From positions 25,328 to 89,327 of the forward strand of contig NZ_JABFNS010000015.1 in assembly GCF_013116825.1 (NCBI RefSeq): 64,000 nucleotides of DNA. Reading direction: 5' to 3'. The DNA is from Myxococcus xanthus. Its GTDB lineage: Bacteria; Myxococcota; Myxococcia; Myxococcales; Myxococcaceae. Shown in pieces: positions 49,582-58,987 of the stretch. Made by a program: the position numbers and the translations under genes. Each line of letters begins with the position of its first letter. Positions within the stretch are counted from its first letter, which is position 1. The notes beneath the pieces are model-generated. The model did not search any database. It had not been told where the DNA came from and was given only the letters and a program-made list of their open reading frames with translations.

Positions 49582-50234
49582 CGCCGCGCCTCGGCTGGGG
49601 CGTGGTGGTGGCGCTGGGCCTGTCATCCGGGCCCGCGCTGGCCAGCGACGCGGGAACGCCGAAGGCCACTGCGACGCCGAAGGCCGCGGCCTCCCTGGTG
49701 GACGCCACCACGGTGGTGCCGGACCTGGTCGTGGACCTGCGCTACGCGACGGCGGACAACTTCTTGAAGCGGAAGGTGTACCCGGACACGGCGCGCTGCC
49801 TGCTGCTGCCCGCGTCGGCCGAGCGCCTGAAGAAGGCCGCGGACGTGCTGCGCGCCCGGGGCTACCGGCTGAAGGTGTACGACTGCTACCGGCCGCGCGC
49901 GGTGCAGTACCAGATGTGGGAAATCATGCCGGTGCCCGGCTACGTCGCCAACCCGCGCACCGGCTCCAACCACAACCGGGGCGGGGCGGTGGACCTCACG
50001 CTGACGACGCTGGAGGGCCAGGAGGTGGAGATGCCCACCCCCTTCGACACCTTCACGCGCGCCGCGCACCATGGGTACGAGGGCGGCACCGAGGCGTCGC
50101 GCAAGCACCGCGAAATCCTGCGCGAGGCCATGGAAGGCGTGGGCTTCAAGCGCAACCGCATGGAGTGGTGGCACTACGACCTGCCGGACGCGAAGAAGCG
50201 CCCCGTGCTGGACGTGCCCTTCTCCCCGCCATGA
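49578..50234 (+). CDS. Secreted D-alanyl-D-alanine dipeptidase (M15/VanX family)
   Basis: A 218-aa protein with a signal peptide ([18 protein letters not shown]). [11 protein letters not shown] and [11 protein letters not shown] supply the catalytic Arg and the first zinc ligands His and Asp, and MEWWHYD contains the catalytic Glu and last His ligand, all typical of VanX/DdpX. It would cleave D-Ala-D-Ala from peptidoglycan breakdown in the periplasm. The GTG start overlaps the queC stop by 4 bases. No van resistance genes are near. Confidence 0.9.
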   Translation: MTPRLGWGVVVALGLSSGPALASDAGTPKATATPKAAASLVDATTVVPDLVVDLRYATADNFLKRKVYPDTARCLLLPASAERLKKAADVLRARGYRLKVYDCYRPRAVQYQMWEIMPVPGYVANPRTGSNHNRGGAVDLTLTTLEGQEVEMPTPFDTFTRAAHHGYEGGTEASRKHREILREAMEGVGFKRNRMEWWHYDLPDAKKRPVLDVPFSPP

Positions 50235-50320
50235 CATGATGAAACCATGATGAACGGAGGGCCCGCCTGCGGCACGCTGCAGGCACCTCCCCAGGGTGGT
50301 CACGGCGTGCGTGGCCCGGG

Positions 50321-51664
50321 ATGGCACCCACGATGAAGCCCACCCTCTGCAAGGCCTTCTGTGTCGTCCTCCTGCTGCTGTCCGCGCCTGCGCTGGCGGC
50401 CGGGGGGCTCTCCGGCACCGTCGTGCGTGCCAGCGACAAGAGCCCCATCCTGGGGGTGCGCGTCACCGCGACCTCACCCGCGCTGACAGAGCCCCGCTCC
50501 ACGCTGACGGACGCGCAGGGCGGCTTCCGCCTTCCCCAACTGGAGGAGGGCGTCTACTCACTTCGCTTCGAGAAGGAGTCCTTCCAGGGGCTCATCCGGA
50601 CGGACATCACGGTGAAGGCCGGGCATGAGCCCCGCGTGGACGTGGCGCTCTCCGCGGCGTTGCAGACGCGCCCCTCCGTGCTGCCCCCCGCGCCGGTGGA
50701 CGATGACCGGGAGCGGGCACCCGCCTGGACGTTGCGGCACCTGCCCGTGCTCGTGCCGGATGGTGCGTGGCAGACCGTCTATCGCGTGTCGCAGGGGAAG
50801 CCGGGCTCCGGCGTCGAGACGCGGGGCTTTGGGGTGAACCCCACCATCGACACGGAGGAGTCGCGCGTCTCGGAGGTCCCGGTGGCCGTGGACACCCGCG
50901 CCTACGCGGTGGCGCGCGACTACCTGTCTCGTGACGTCTTCCCCGCGGAAGGCGCGGTGCGGACGGAGTCCTTCATCAACAGCTTCGACTTCGGGGACGA
51001 AGGCGAGCCGTACGGCCCCTTCTTGCTCTACGTCGAGGGTTTCCCTTCGCCCAGCCGCAAGGGCTACCACATGGTGCGAATCACCGTGAAGGCCCGCGAG
51101 CCGGTGCGCGAGGTCGGCGTCCAGATGGAGTTCAACCGGGAGGCCGTCGCCCGCTACCGGCTGCTGGGCTACGAGTACCTGTCTCCGAACCCGGAGCCGC
51201 TCGACCCAGGCGACGAGGCGGAGCTGTTTCCACTGGCCGCCGGCCAATCCGTCACCGCCATCCACGAGGTGAAGGTGCACGGGCCCTCCATCGCCTTCGG
51301 GATGCTCCGGGTGCGCTACGAGCAGGGTGACTCGAGCAACTGGCGTCGCGTGCAGATGATGATGCCCTCCAGCACGTTGCGCTCCGACTATGCCCGCGCC
51401 GCCCCCTCCACGCGCCTGGCCTACGTGGCCTCCGCGTTCGCGGAGAAGCTACGAGGCTCCTTCTGGACGCGCGCCCTGGACTGGCCCCGGCTGCTGACGC
51501 TGTGGGAAGGCATCGGCGAGCCGCTGCGAACCCGCAAGGACGTGGCGCAGCTGGGGTCGCTCATCCGCAAGGCCCAGTCGCTGGACACGCGCAAGGAGCG
51601 CTTCGAGCGCCTGATGCCCGGCGGGAGCTCGGACTTCGACGACGTGCCCTCCCTGGGAAACTGA
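50321..51664 (+). CDS. YfbK-like secreted protein without vWA core, with CarboxypepD_reg-like domain
   Basis: A 447-aa protein with a signal peptide (LCKAFCVVLLLLSAPALAAG). Residues about 30-115 form a carboxypeptidase-regulatory-like beta-sandwich (GTVVRASDKSPILGVRVTATSP, GGFRLPQLEEGVYSLRF). The rest matches the YfbK pattern: VAVDTRAYAVARDYL and VRTESFINSFDFG resemble the YfbK N-terminus (VDTASYANVRRFL, IEELINYFDY), and VQMEFNREAVARYRLLGYE the DUF3520 end. The von Willebrand A domain usually between them is missing. It precedes a histidine kinase by 9 bases, so a role as sensor partner is possible. Confidence 0.65.
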   Translation: MAPTMKPTLCKAFCVVLLLLSAPALAAGGLSGTVVRASDKSPILGVRVTATSPALTEPRSTLTDAQGGFRLPQLEEGVYSLRFEKESFQGLIRTDITVKAGHEPRVDVALSAALQTRPSVLPPAPVDDDRERAPAWTLRHLPVLVPDGAWQTVYRVSQGKPGSGVETRGFGVNPTIDTEESRVSEVPVAVDTRAYAVARDYLSRDVFPAEGAVRTESFINSFDFGDEGEPYGPFLLYVEGFPSPSRKGYHMVRITVKAREPVREVGVQMEFNREAVARYRLLGYEYLSPNPEPLDPGDEAELFPLAAGQSVTAIHEVKVHGPSIAFGMLRVRYEQGDSSNWRRVQMMMPSSTLRSDYARAAPSTRLAYVASAFAEKLRGSFWTRALDWPRLLTLWEGIGEPLRTRKDVAQLGSLIRKAQSLDTRKERFERLMPGGSSDFDDVPSLGN

Positions 51665-51673
51665 GCCGCTCCG

Positions 51674-53497
51674 ATGCTCCGCCGGTTGCTGCCCACCCTC
51701 ATCGCGCTCCTGCTGGGCTTCGCCGGGCTGGCCTGGGGCCTGGGCTCGCTCCAGCGCATCTTCGCCACCGAGCGGGATGACGCGCAGTCCTCGCTCGACT
51801 CCCGCCGGGAGGCCCTGGAGCAATACGCGCGTGCCTCCCTGGCGCAGTCCCTGCGAGACCGCCTGGAAGCGGCGCGCCCCGCGCTGGAGGCCGCCGCGTT
51901 GGATCCGCTCGTCCCCGCGACGGGGCTCTACCTGAGAGAGCGGGGCACGCAGTTGCTGCCCCGGCTGGCCCTCCACGACACCGGCGAGGACACGCCCGCG
52001 AAAGGGCGCTACGCGGGCCTGCGCGCCGGCACGGAGCGGGCGGACGAGGCGGAGGACCCCTGGGCGGAGCGGCTCGCGCTGATTCGCGAGGTGGACCGGG
52101 CGCTGTCACGCGGCGACCGCCGCGCGTCCACCGTGGCGCTGATGGCGCTGCTCCAACACCGCGCGCAGTACGTGCTGGCCTCGACGCGCGACGTGCCGGG
52201 CTTCCTGGTGGTGTTGGAGTCGCTGGCGGAGCGGGGCGACCCCGTGCCCCAGTTGATGCACGCGCTGGTGCGTGACGGCCTGGCGGACGGGCGCAGCGGC
52301 CGCCTGGATGGATTGCAGCGGCTGCTCCTGCTGCGCCGCGCGCGCTTCACGAAGGCGGACTTCGACTTCCTGCGCGAGCGCATCGTGGCGCTCTCCGCGA
52401 AGGCAGGCGTGCCGGCGGCGGACTTCGAGGCCCGCGCCGCCGAGCTCGCGTCCGAACCGCTGCCATTGCCCAGGACGCTCCCGGGCCCCGCGCTGGTGCG
52501 AGCGGGGTGGTACCTGGAGCCACGCGGCGGCAATCACGTGCGGGGCGTGGCGGTGGACTCGGGCGCGCTGCTCCAGTCGCTGACACGGGAGATGCGCGAG
52601 CGCGGGTTGCTGGAAGGGGACGGACAGGTGCGGCTGCTCGCGGACGCGGAGGTGTTGCCGCTGGCCGACCTGCCGCTGTCGGTGGACACGCCGGAGTGGG
52701 CGCGGGCCCAAGGGGCGCTGGAGCGGCGCTACCGGCTGAAGACGGGCATGGTGGCCGCGTGCGCGGTGCTGGCGCTGGGCATCGCCGCGCTGGCCTTCGT
52801 GGCCCAGCACCGCAAGTTGCGCTTCCTGGAACTGAAGAGCGACTTCGTGGCCACCGTGTCACACGAGCTGCGCACGCCACTGGCATCCATCCGGCTGCTG
52901 GCGGAGACGCTGGAGTGGCGGCTGGCGGAGGGCACGGACGCGCGCGACTACCCGGCGCGCATCGTCCGGGAGGCGGACGGCCTGGGCTTCCTGGTGGAGA
53001 ACCTGCTGTCCTTCAACCGCATCGACAAGGGGCGCTGGGTGCCAAAGCTGGCACCGGTGCGCCTGGACGAACTGGTGGCGCAGTTGCGCAAGGACCTGGA
53101 GTTCTGGTCCAAGGTCCCGGTGGAGCTGGAGGCGGACGTGGGGGAGTTCTCCCTGCGCGCGGACGGACAGCTCCTGCGCCTGCTGCTCTCAAACCTGGCG
53201 CGCAACGCCTGCGCCTACAACACCCGCAGCCCGGTGCGCCTGCGCATCGAGGCGCTGTCAGATGGCCGCGTGCGCTTCTCCGACAACGGCGTGGGCATCC
53301 CCCAGGCGCAGTGGGAGCGCGCCTTCGAGGAGTTCGTGCGCCTGCCGGGCCAGGGACATGATGCACCCGGCAGTGGCCTGGGACTGGCCCTGTGCCGCCG
53401 CATCATGCGCGTACACGGCGGCACCCTGCGCGTGGCGGCCTCCAGCCCGGAAGGCACCACCTTCGAGCTTCGCTTTCCTCATCCGGTGACGACATGA
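51674..53497 (+). CDS. Sensor histidine kinase
   Basis: A 607-aa membrane kinase. TM1 is at about 5-25 and TM2 at about 359-380, enclosing a 330-residue periplasmic sensor region of mainly helices. The H-box VSHELRTPLASIRLLAETLEWR has His397 as the phosphorylation site. The catalytic domain has NLARNACAYN (N box), FSDNGVGIP (G1) and GSGLGLALCRRIM (G2). Its ATG is 9 bases after the previous stop, and its own stop overlaps the response regulator by 4 bases, so the two form one transcription unit. Confidence 0.95.
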   Translation: MLRRLLPTLIALLLGFAGLAWGLGSLQRIFATERDDAQSSLDSRREALEQYARASLAQSLRDRLEAARPALEAAALDPLVPATGLYLRERGTQLLPRLALHDTGEDTPAKGRYAGLRAGTERADEAEDPWAERLALIREVDRALSRGDRRASTVALMALLQHRAQYVLASTRDVPGFLVVLESLAERGDPVPQLMHALVRDGLADGRSGRLDGLQRLLLLRRARFTKADFDFLRERIVALSAKAGVPAADFEARAAELASEPLPLPRTLPGPALVRAGWYLEPRGGNHVRGVAVDSGALLQSLTREMRERGLLEGDGQVRLLADAEVLPLADLPLSVDTPEWARAQGALERRYRLKTGMVAACAVLALGIAALAFVAQHRKLRFLELKSDFVATVSHELRTPLASIRLLAETLEWRLAEGTDARDYPARIVREADGLGFLVENLLSFNRIDKGRWVPKLAPVRLDELVAQLRKDLEFWSKVPVELEADVGEFSLRADGQLLRLLLSNLARNACAYNTRSPVRLRIEALSDGRVRFSDNGVGIPQAQWERAFEEFVRLPGQGHDAPGSGLGLALCRRIMRVHGGTLRVAASSPEGTTFELRFPHPVTT

Positions 53498-54195
53498 CCT
53501 CATCCGTTCCGGCGCTCCTCCTGGTGGAGGACGACGCCAACCTGCGGCTCGCGCTGCGCGACAACCTGGAGAACCAGGGCGGCTACGCGGTGGAGGAAGC
53601 CACCTGCGTGCGGGAGGCGCGCGAGCACCTGGGCCGGCGCGACTTCCAGCTCATCCTGCTGGACGTCATGCTGCCGGACGGTGACGGGTACACGCTGTGC
53701 CGCGCGCTGCGCGAAGAAGGCGTGGCGACGCCCGTCCTGATGCTCACCGCGCGCACCCTGGAGGATGACGTGGTGCGGGGCTTCGAGTCAGGCGCGCAGG
53801 ACTACCTGGGCAAGCCCTACCGGCTGCGCGAGCTGCTGGCGCGCGTGGGGGCGTTGGTGCGCCGCTCCGGCGCTGCGCCGGTGAAGGGGCTCCGCTTCGC
53901 GGGCTACCGGATGGACCTGGACCGACGGAAGGTGGAGACGCCGGCGGGCGCCCCGGTGGAGCTGACGCGGACGGAGTTCGACCTGCTCGCGTTCCTGGTG
54001 CGCGAGCGCGAGCGCGTGCTGCGCCGCGACGAAATCCTGGACGCGGTGTGGGGCCGGGACGTCGTCGTGGACCCGCACACCGTGGACAACTTCGTCTCCA
54101 GCTTAAAGAAGAAGCTGGGCTGGAACAGCACGTCCCGCTTCGCCATCCAGACGGTGCGCGGCGTGGGGTACCGGATGGAAATCGAAGCGGTCTGA
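53494..54195 (+). CDS. OmpR/PhoB-family response regulator
   Basis: A 233-aa protein with a receiver domain (acidic pocket VEDD, phospho-acceptor Asp57 in LILLDVMLPDGDG, Lys in GKPYRLREL) and an OmpR-type winged helix C-terminus (VELTRTEFDLLAFLVRERERVLRRDEIL, VDNFVSSLKKKLG, IQTVRGVGYRME). The ATGA overlap with the sensor kinase shows the pairing. Targets are unknown. Confidence 0.96.
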   Translation: MTSSVPALLLVEDDANLRLALRDNLENQGGYAVEEATCVREAREHLGRRDFQLILLDVMLPDGDGYTLCRALREEGVATPVLMLTARTLEDDVVRGFESGAQDYLGKPYRLRELLARVGALVRRSGAAPVKGLRFAGYRMDLDRRKVETPAGAPVELTRTEFDLLAFLVRERERVLRRDEILDAVWGRDVVVDPHTVDNFVSSLKKKLGWNSTSRFAIQTVRGVGYRMEIEAV

Positions 54196-54197
54196 CG

Positions 54198-55121
54198 TCA
54201 GCGCAGCGGGTTGTGGCGCAGCCGTTCAGCCAGGGCGTCCAACTCCGCCTGTTGGGCGGGTGGGGCGCTCAGCCGGGCCGCTTCGATGAGCGTGGGCGTC
54301 TGGGGCGCATCCACGCGCAGCAGGGCGTCGGAGACGGCGCGCCGCACGTCACCGTCCGTGTCCAGGTACGCCCGCACCAGCGCCTCGGCCGCCACGCGAC
54401 GGATGGCGCCTTCCTCCGAGCGCGCCTGCACGCCGGACGTCTTCCATGCCCACGCGGACCCTGCATCGCCCAGGGCCTTGGCCAACCGTCGCATGACTTC
54501 GCGTTCCGGCCGGGCGTCCAGTGCGTCCGCCAACGCCCGCGTCGCCACGAGCCGCCGGCACAGGCCCAGGGCCTCCATCGCGGCCTCGCCCCGGGCGTCC
54601 TTCCGCTTCGACGCGGCGATGAGCGCGTTCGCCGCGTCCAAGGTCTCCAGCCGCGCCAGCGCTCCCGCGACCGCGCGAAGGACCTGGGGCCGGGTGTCCG
54701 GACCTTCGAGAAGGCTCTTCCACAGGGGGGCCAGGCGGAGGTCACGCAGCGCCCCCGTGGCCTCCACCAATCCCACCTGGAAGGCCAGCCGCGCGGACTC
54801 ACGCGAGGGGCGCCGCGATGTCTCCTGAGGTGGGAAGGCGAGCCGCTCCACCATGGGCCACATCACCTCCGGCCCCAGCGCACGAAGCCCCGGTGACACC
54901 GCGGCCAGGGGGCCCCGCTTCTTCGCGTCCAGCGCGTCCACCTGGGCGGCGGCGGTGTCGAACCGGATGAACGCCGCTGGATTCTCCCGGCGGGCCCGGG
55001 AGATGTTCGCCTTCAAGCCGGTCCTCCAGTCCTCATCCGGGCGGGGCGTCTCCGCTCCTCCCGCGCTCAGGGAGACCAGCATCCAGGCGGCGCAGAGGCC
55101 GCGAAGCAGTGCGCGTCTCAT
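54198..55121 (-). CDS. Secreted HEAT-repeat-like protein, 307 aa
   Basis: Begins MRRALLRGLCAAWMLVSLSAGGAETP, a signal peptide. The body is helical repeats (SPGLRALGPEVMWPMVERLA, EGAIRRVAAEALVRAYLDTDGDVRRAVSDALLRVD) that fit HEAT or Armadillo scaffolds. The ATGA start overlaps the stop of the upstream deiminase gene by 4 bases, so the two are translationally coupled and may work together in the periplasm or outside the cell. It is convergent with the response regulator (stops 2 bases apart). Confidence 0.75.
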   Translation of the reverse strand: MRRALLRGLCAAWMLVSLSAGGAETPRPDEDWRTGLKANISRARRENPAAFIRFDTAAAQVDALDAKKRGPLAAVSPGLRALGPEVMWPMVERLAFPPQETSRRPSRESARLAFQVGLVEATGALRDLRLAPLWKSLLEGPDTRPQVLRAVAGALARLETLDAANALIAASKRKDARGEAAMEALGLCRRLVATRALADALDARPEREVMRRLAKALGDAGSAWAWKTSGVQARSEEGAIRRVAAEALVRAYLDTDGDVRRAVSDALLRVDAPQTPTLIEAARLSAPPAQQAELDALAERLRHNPLR

Positions 55122-56980
55122 CGTCCGCCCTCCCACCACTTCACGTCAGGCACCTGCCGAGCACTCTGGGTGGCGCAGTGGACTTCGCCCTGGGCGATGT
55201 GGAACGGCGCCCACGCATCCACCCAGTGCACGCGGATGCCATGGGCCCCGAGCGCCTCCTCGAACCGCGCCTTGAACGGGTCCTCGCCATCGATGAGCGG
55301 TCCGTGCGGGTCTGGCGCGACGACCTGCGTGGGCGTCAGCGACAGCAGGTTCAGCGTGGCGGGCTGGTACGCCGTCACGCCGTCCGAAGCGTTCTGGAAG
55401 AGGAAGGGCACGCGGATGATGTCGGCGTCCGTGAGGCCCGTCTCCTCGCGGAGGATGGAGAGCTGCGTGTCGATTTCCAGGGCCGCCACGGCGCTGGCGT
55501 CCATCAGCTCGGGGTTGTCGAGCACCTCGGCGATGCTCGCCTCCGCGGGAATGGAGTACGCCCAGGACAGGCCGGCGAAGAGCTTCGCGTCTCCGTGCCC
55601 CCGGGCCTGCGCGTCCTGGAGCATCCGCCGCGCGAGCGCCGGGTCCGCCACCAGGGCAATCCAGCCCCGAGGCGTGGGGGCGGGCAGGAAGGTGAACGTC
55701 TCATCCACGTGGTCCACGAACAGCCACGAGGTGTCCACGTAGATGGGAGGCTGCACGGCCTGCGCCTCCAGCATCTTCGTGAAGCTGGGGTCGGGCTGAT
55801 AGTCCGGCCGCGAGTCCGGCCCCCGGCCCCGGAACAGCCGGCCCAGGGGATACGTGACACCGTCCTTCTCGTAAGGCGGGATGACCTCCGTATTGCCGAA
55901 GGAGTTCAGCGTCTGGGATGCCATGGACATGCCCTGCTGGTACTGCTGGATGGCGGCATTGTCGGGGCCGCGAAGCCAGAACGCGATGCGGCCGGCCGCG
56001 CGCAGGGGCGCGTTCGCGTCCGTGTTGTAGACGTGCGGCGCGCGGTAGTGGACCTGCATGACGTGCTGGCGGCCCCCCGGGGCGGGCATCGACATGTACG
56101 CGGGCTCGAAGTAGTCCTGTGCCCACAAGTCATCCACCGCGAACTCGGAGTAGACCATCCGCTCTCCTGAGTCCGCGAGCACGCCGCCCAGCGCCTGCCG
56201 GAACTGGTTGGCCTCGATGCTGGCGGCGGGCTTGGAGACGAAGACGTTCCACGCGGGCGTCATGTGGTGGAAGAGCACGACGGGCGCCACGCGCATGCGG
56301 ACGGTGTCGGTGAACACCGGGTCGTGCGGATTGTTCCGGCCGATGGTGAGCACCACGTCCGCGAAGCCATCCCATTCCTCGGGGTCGCGAACGATGTCGC
56401 GTCCCTCGATGGCGAGCACCACGCCGCGCCGTACCTCGGCGGTCGACAGGAACACCGTGTCGGGAAAGCCGCCCGAAATGAAGTTGCCCCGCACGCGCTT
56501 GAACAGGCGCACCTTCTTGCCCGCGGCCCCGGACACGATGACGGAGCCCACCGTACCCGCGGGCGCCTCGGGCCAGGGGACCGTGCGAAGCCGGGCCAGG
56601 TCCTCCAGGTCCGACTCGCCATTCACCACCGTGTCCATGGCGTCATGGCACTGCGCCAGCGCGTCATCGCTGAGGCGGTGGGGGTCCATGGAGAAGGGGC
56701 AGGCGTCCTCGTCGTCGTCCAGGTTGGCCAGGAAGATGGCGCCGCGCTCCGCCGTCCACGTCTCTTCGTCCTCGTCCTCCGTGGGGTTGTCGAGCTCGAC
56801 GATGCCATTGCGATTCACATCCGCGCGCAGGTCGACCACCGGATGGAAGGGCCCTTCGAGTGGATCCTCGCTTCCGGGGCGTCCCCCGTCGTCATCGGCC
56901 ACGGGCCCGCAGGCGCTCGCCCATAGGCATGCCAGCAGCAGCGGCAGGAGATGTGCTCGGGCAGGCGGGGACGGCGGCAT
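55118..56980 (-). CDS. Secreted protein-arginine deiminase (PAD) homologue
   Basis: A 620-aa lipoprotein (signal LLPLLLACLWASAC). It carries the catalytic set of eukaryotic-type peptidylarginine deiminases: DDLWAQDYFEP (about residue 283, cf. the Asp350 region of human PAD4), a HVDETFTF stretch near 423 (cf. His471/Asp473) and GEVHCATQ near 600 (cf. Cys645). These enzymes turn protein arginine into citrulline with calcium; the DADVNRNGIVELD-like acidic stretch and DDDEDACPF near the N-terminus may help bind calcium. The start is supported by GGAG and a signal peptide. The translationally coupled downstream gene encodes a HEAT-like protein. Substrate is unknown. Confidence 0.85.
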   Translation of the reverse strand: MPPSPPARAHLLPLLLACLWASACGPVADDDGGRPGSEDPLEGPFHPVVDLRADVNRNGIVELDNPTEDEDEETWTAERGAIFLANLDDDEDACPFSMDPHRLSDDALAQCHDAMDTVVNGESDLEDLARLRTVPWPEAPAGTVGSVIVSGAAGKKVRLFKRVRGNFISGGFPDTVFLSTAEVRRGVVLAIEGRDIVRDPEEWDGFADVVLTIGRNNPHDPVFTDTVRMRVAPVVLFHHMTPAWNVFVSKPAASIEANQFRQALGGVLADSGERMVYSEFAVDDLWAQDYFEPAYMSMPAPGGRQHVMQVHYRAPHVYNTDANAPLRAAGRIAFWLRGPDNAAIQQYQQGMSMASQTLNSFGNTEVIPPYEKDGVTYPLGRLFRGRGPDSRPDYQPDPSFTKMLEAQAVQPPIYVDTSWLFVDHVDETFTFLPAPTPRGWIALVADPALARRMLQDAQARGHGDAKLFAGLSWAYSIPAEASIAEVLDNPELMDASAVAALEIDTQLSILREETGLTDADIIRVPFLFQNASDGVTAYQPATLNLLSLTPTQVVAPDPHGPLIDGEDPFKARFEEALGAHGIRVHWVDAWAPFHIAQGEVHCATQSARQVPDVKWWEGGR

Positions 56981-57156
56981 GGCGCTCTCCGGGGGCACTG
57001 ACGGGCAGCCCGGTCCCGGTGGAACGACATCGTGCGCCCTACGGCAAGTCACGATGCAGGGGGCCGGGAGTCCTTTGCGCCAGGAAAGCGTCATTTGACT
57101 TCGAGCCCTCAGCTCACCGCGTAACTTCAGGTACCGTGCGGGGTTCCTCCATCGGC

Positions 57157-58764
57157 ATGCGACTTCTGTCTTTCGGATTCCTGGTGGCCTTCGTGCTCTC
57201 TTGTGCGAGCGGGCCGCACCCCGCGGTCGTGGTGGCGTCCGAGCCTGTCTCGGCCGAACCCGCCTTCGACGAGGCACGCGCGGTCCACGTCCTGCGGCGC
57301 ATGGCCTTTGGACCTTCGCGACAGGCGCTGGCGGACCTGCGGCGCCAGGGCGTGGAGGGATGGATGGCGTCGCAGCTCTCCCGTCCCGGTGCGCCGCTGC
57401 CAGCCGGTCTGGAGGCGAAGCTCCAAGCGCTGCCCACGTTGACGATGTCCATGGCGGAGTTGGTGCGGGAGTACCCGCCGAAGCGCCAGCGGGAGGACGC
57501 CTTGGAGGACGGGCGTGAGCCACAGCGTCCCGCCCTCATCGGCCTGGAACAATCCGCGGCGAAGCTGCTGCGGGCGGTGGAGAGTCCCAACCAACTCGAA
57601 GAGGTGCTGGTGGACTTCTGGTTCAACCACTTCAACGTGTCTTCGGACAAAGGCGCGGTGCGGTGGATGGTGACGGCCTACGAGCGCGATGCCATCCGCC
57701 CGCATGTCTTCGGCAACTTCCGTGAGCTGCTGGGCGCCACGGCCCGCCATCCGGCGATGCTCTTCTACCTGGACAACTGGCGCAGCGTCCGTGACGGGAT
57801 GCCGGAGCGCGGAGCGCTGTCGGAGGATGACGACGCACCGGAGCCCGCGGAGTTGAAGCCCGGACTCAACGAGAACTACGCGCGCGAGCTGCTGGAGTTG
57901 CACACGTTGGGCGTGGAGGGCGGCTACACGCAGCAGGACGTGCGCGAGGTGGCCCGCTGTTTCACGGGCTGGAGCATCCGCAAGCCGCGCCAGGAGCCGG
58001 CGTTCTACTTTCGTCGTAGGGCGCATGACCCGGACGACAAGTGGGTGCTGGGACAGCGAATCCCCGGACGGCGGAGCGTGGCGGATGGGGAGCAGGTGTT
58101 GGACCTGCTGGCGCGGCACCCCTCCACCGCGCGCCATGTCGCGAGCAAGCTGGCGCGGCGCTTCGTCTCGGACACGCCGCCGCCGGCGCTGGTGGAGCGG
58201 GTGGCGAAGGTGTTCCTCGACTCGGGCGGGGACCTGCCCACCGTGTACCGCGCGCTCTTCCAGTCACCAGAGTTCTGGGCACCCGAGGCGCGGGCAGTGA
58301 AGGTGAAGACGCCCTTCGAGTTCGTGGTGTCCGCGCTGCGAGCCACCGACGCGGAGGTGACGGTGCGCCCCCGGCTGGTGCAGTCCCTGGCGAAGATGGG
58401 CGAGCCGCTCTTCCGGGCCCCAGCGCCCACGGGCTTTCCGGAAGGGGCGGCTCCGTGGGTGAACAGCGGCTCCCTGGTGGCCCGGCTCAACTTCAGCCTG
58501 GAGCTGGTGTCCGGGCGGATGCCGGGGACGAAGGTCGCGTTGAAGACGTTGGCCACGCCGGCCGAGCCCACCGAGCGCGCCTGGGTGGACGCGCTGGGCC
58601 AGGCCCTGCTGGGCGCGCCTCCGTCGGAGGAGACGCGAGCGACCATCCTCGATGCGCTGTCGAAGCGCGCCGAGGCCGCCAGCGCCGTGGGAGAGACACG
58701 CCCCGTGGACGTCGCGCTCATCGCCGGGTTGTTGCTGGGCTCACCGGAGTTCCAGAAGCAGTAG
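57157..58764 (+). CDS. DUF1800-family lipoprotein
   Basis: A 535-aa protein with a lipoprotein-like signal (MRLLSFGFLVAFVLSC). The DUF1800 features are HVLRRMAFGPSRQAL at the start, VLVDFWFNHFNV, GLNENYARELLELHTLGV, VARCFTGW and a final string typical of the family. DUF1800 proteins are usually encoded beside DUF1501 proteins, and so here: a DUF1501 gene follows 224 bases later. Their joint function is not established. Confidence 0.9.
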   Translation: MRLLSFGFLVAFVLSCASGPHPAVVVASEPVSAEPAFDEARAVHVLRRMAFGPSRQALADLRRQGVEGWMASQLSRPGAPLPAGLEAKLQALPTLTMSMAELVREYPPKRQREDALEDGREPQRPALIGLEQSAAKLLRAVESPNQLEEVLVDFWFNHFNVSSDKGAVRWMVTAYERDAIRPHVFGNFRELLGATARHPAMLFYLDNWRSVRDGMPERGALSEDDDAPEPAELKPGLNENYARELLELHTLGVEGGYTQQDVREVARCFTGWSIRKPRQEPAFYFRRRAHDPDDKWVLGQRIPGRRSVADGEQVLDLLARHPSTARHVASKLARRFVSDTPPPALVERVAKVFLDSGGDLPTVYRALFQSPEFWAPEARAVKVKTPFEFVVSALRATDAEVTVRPRLVQSLAKMGEPLFRAPAPTGFPEGAAPWVNSGSLVARLNFSLELVSGRMPGTKVALKTLATPAEPTERAWVDALGQALLGAPPSEETRATILDALSKRAEAASAVGETRPVDVALIAGLLLGSPEFQKQ

Positions 58765-58987
58765 GGGAGATGTTCCACCCCTGGGGCAGGTCGACCTCGC
58801 GGAACACACAGACGAACCATCCCTCCTTCACGAGGTTGACCGCGTCGCCACGTCTGGCGACCTGGACTGTCAAGGCGCGCGGACGCGCCGCGATGGATGG
58901 CCGCTGGTGGCGCTGTGCGAGCTAACCTCTCGTGGGGATGCGTGTTCTTGCCTGGAGACGGGCCACAACTTCGGAGCTCCTGACGCC

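Noticed and set aside
49578..50234. Vancomycin resistance function for the dipeptidase
   Set aside because: Single VanX-type gene with a signal peptide and no vanH/vanA or regulators; peptidoglycan recycling is simpler.
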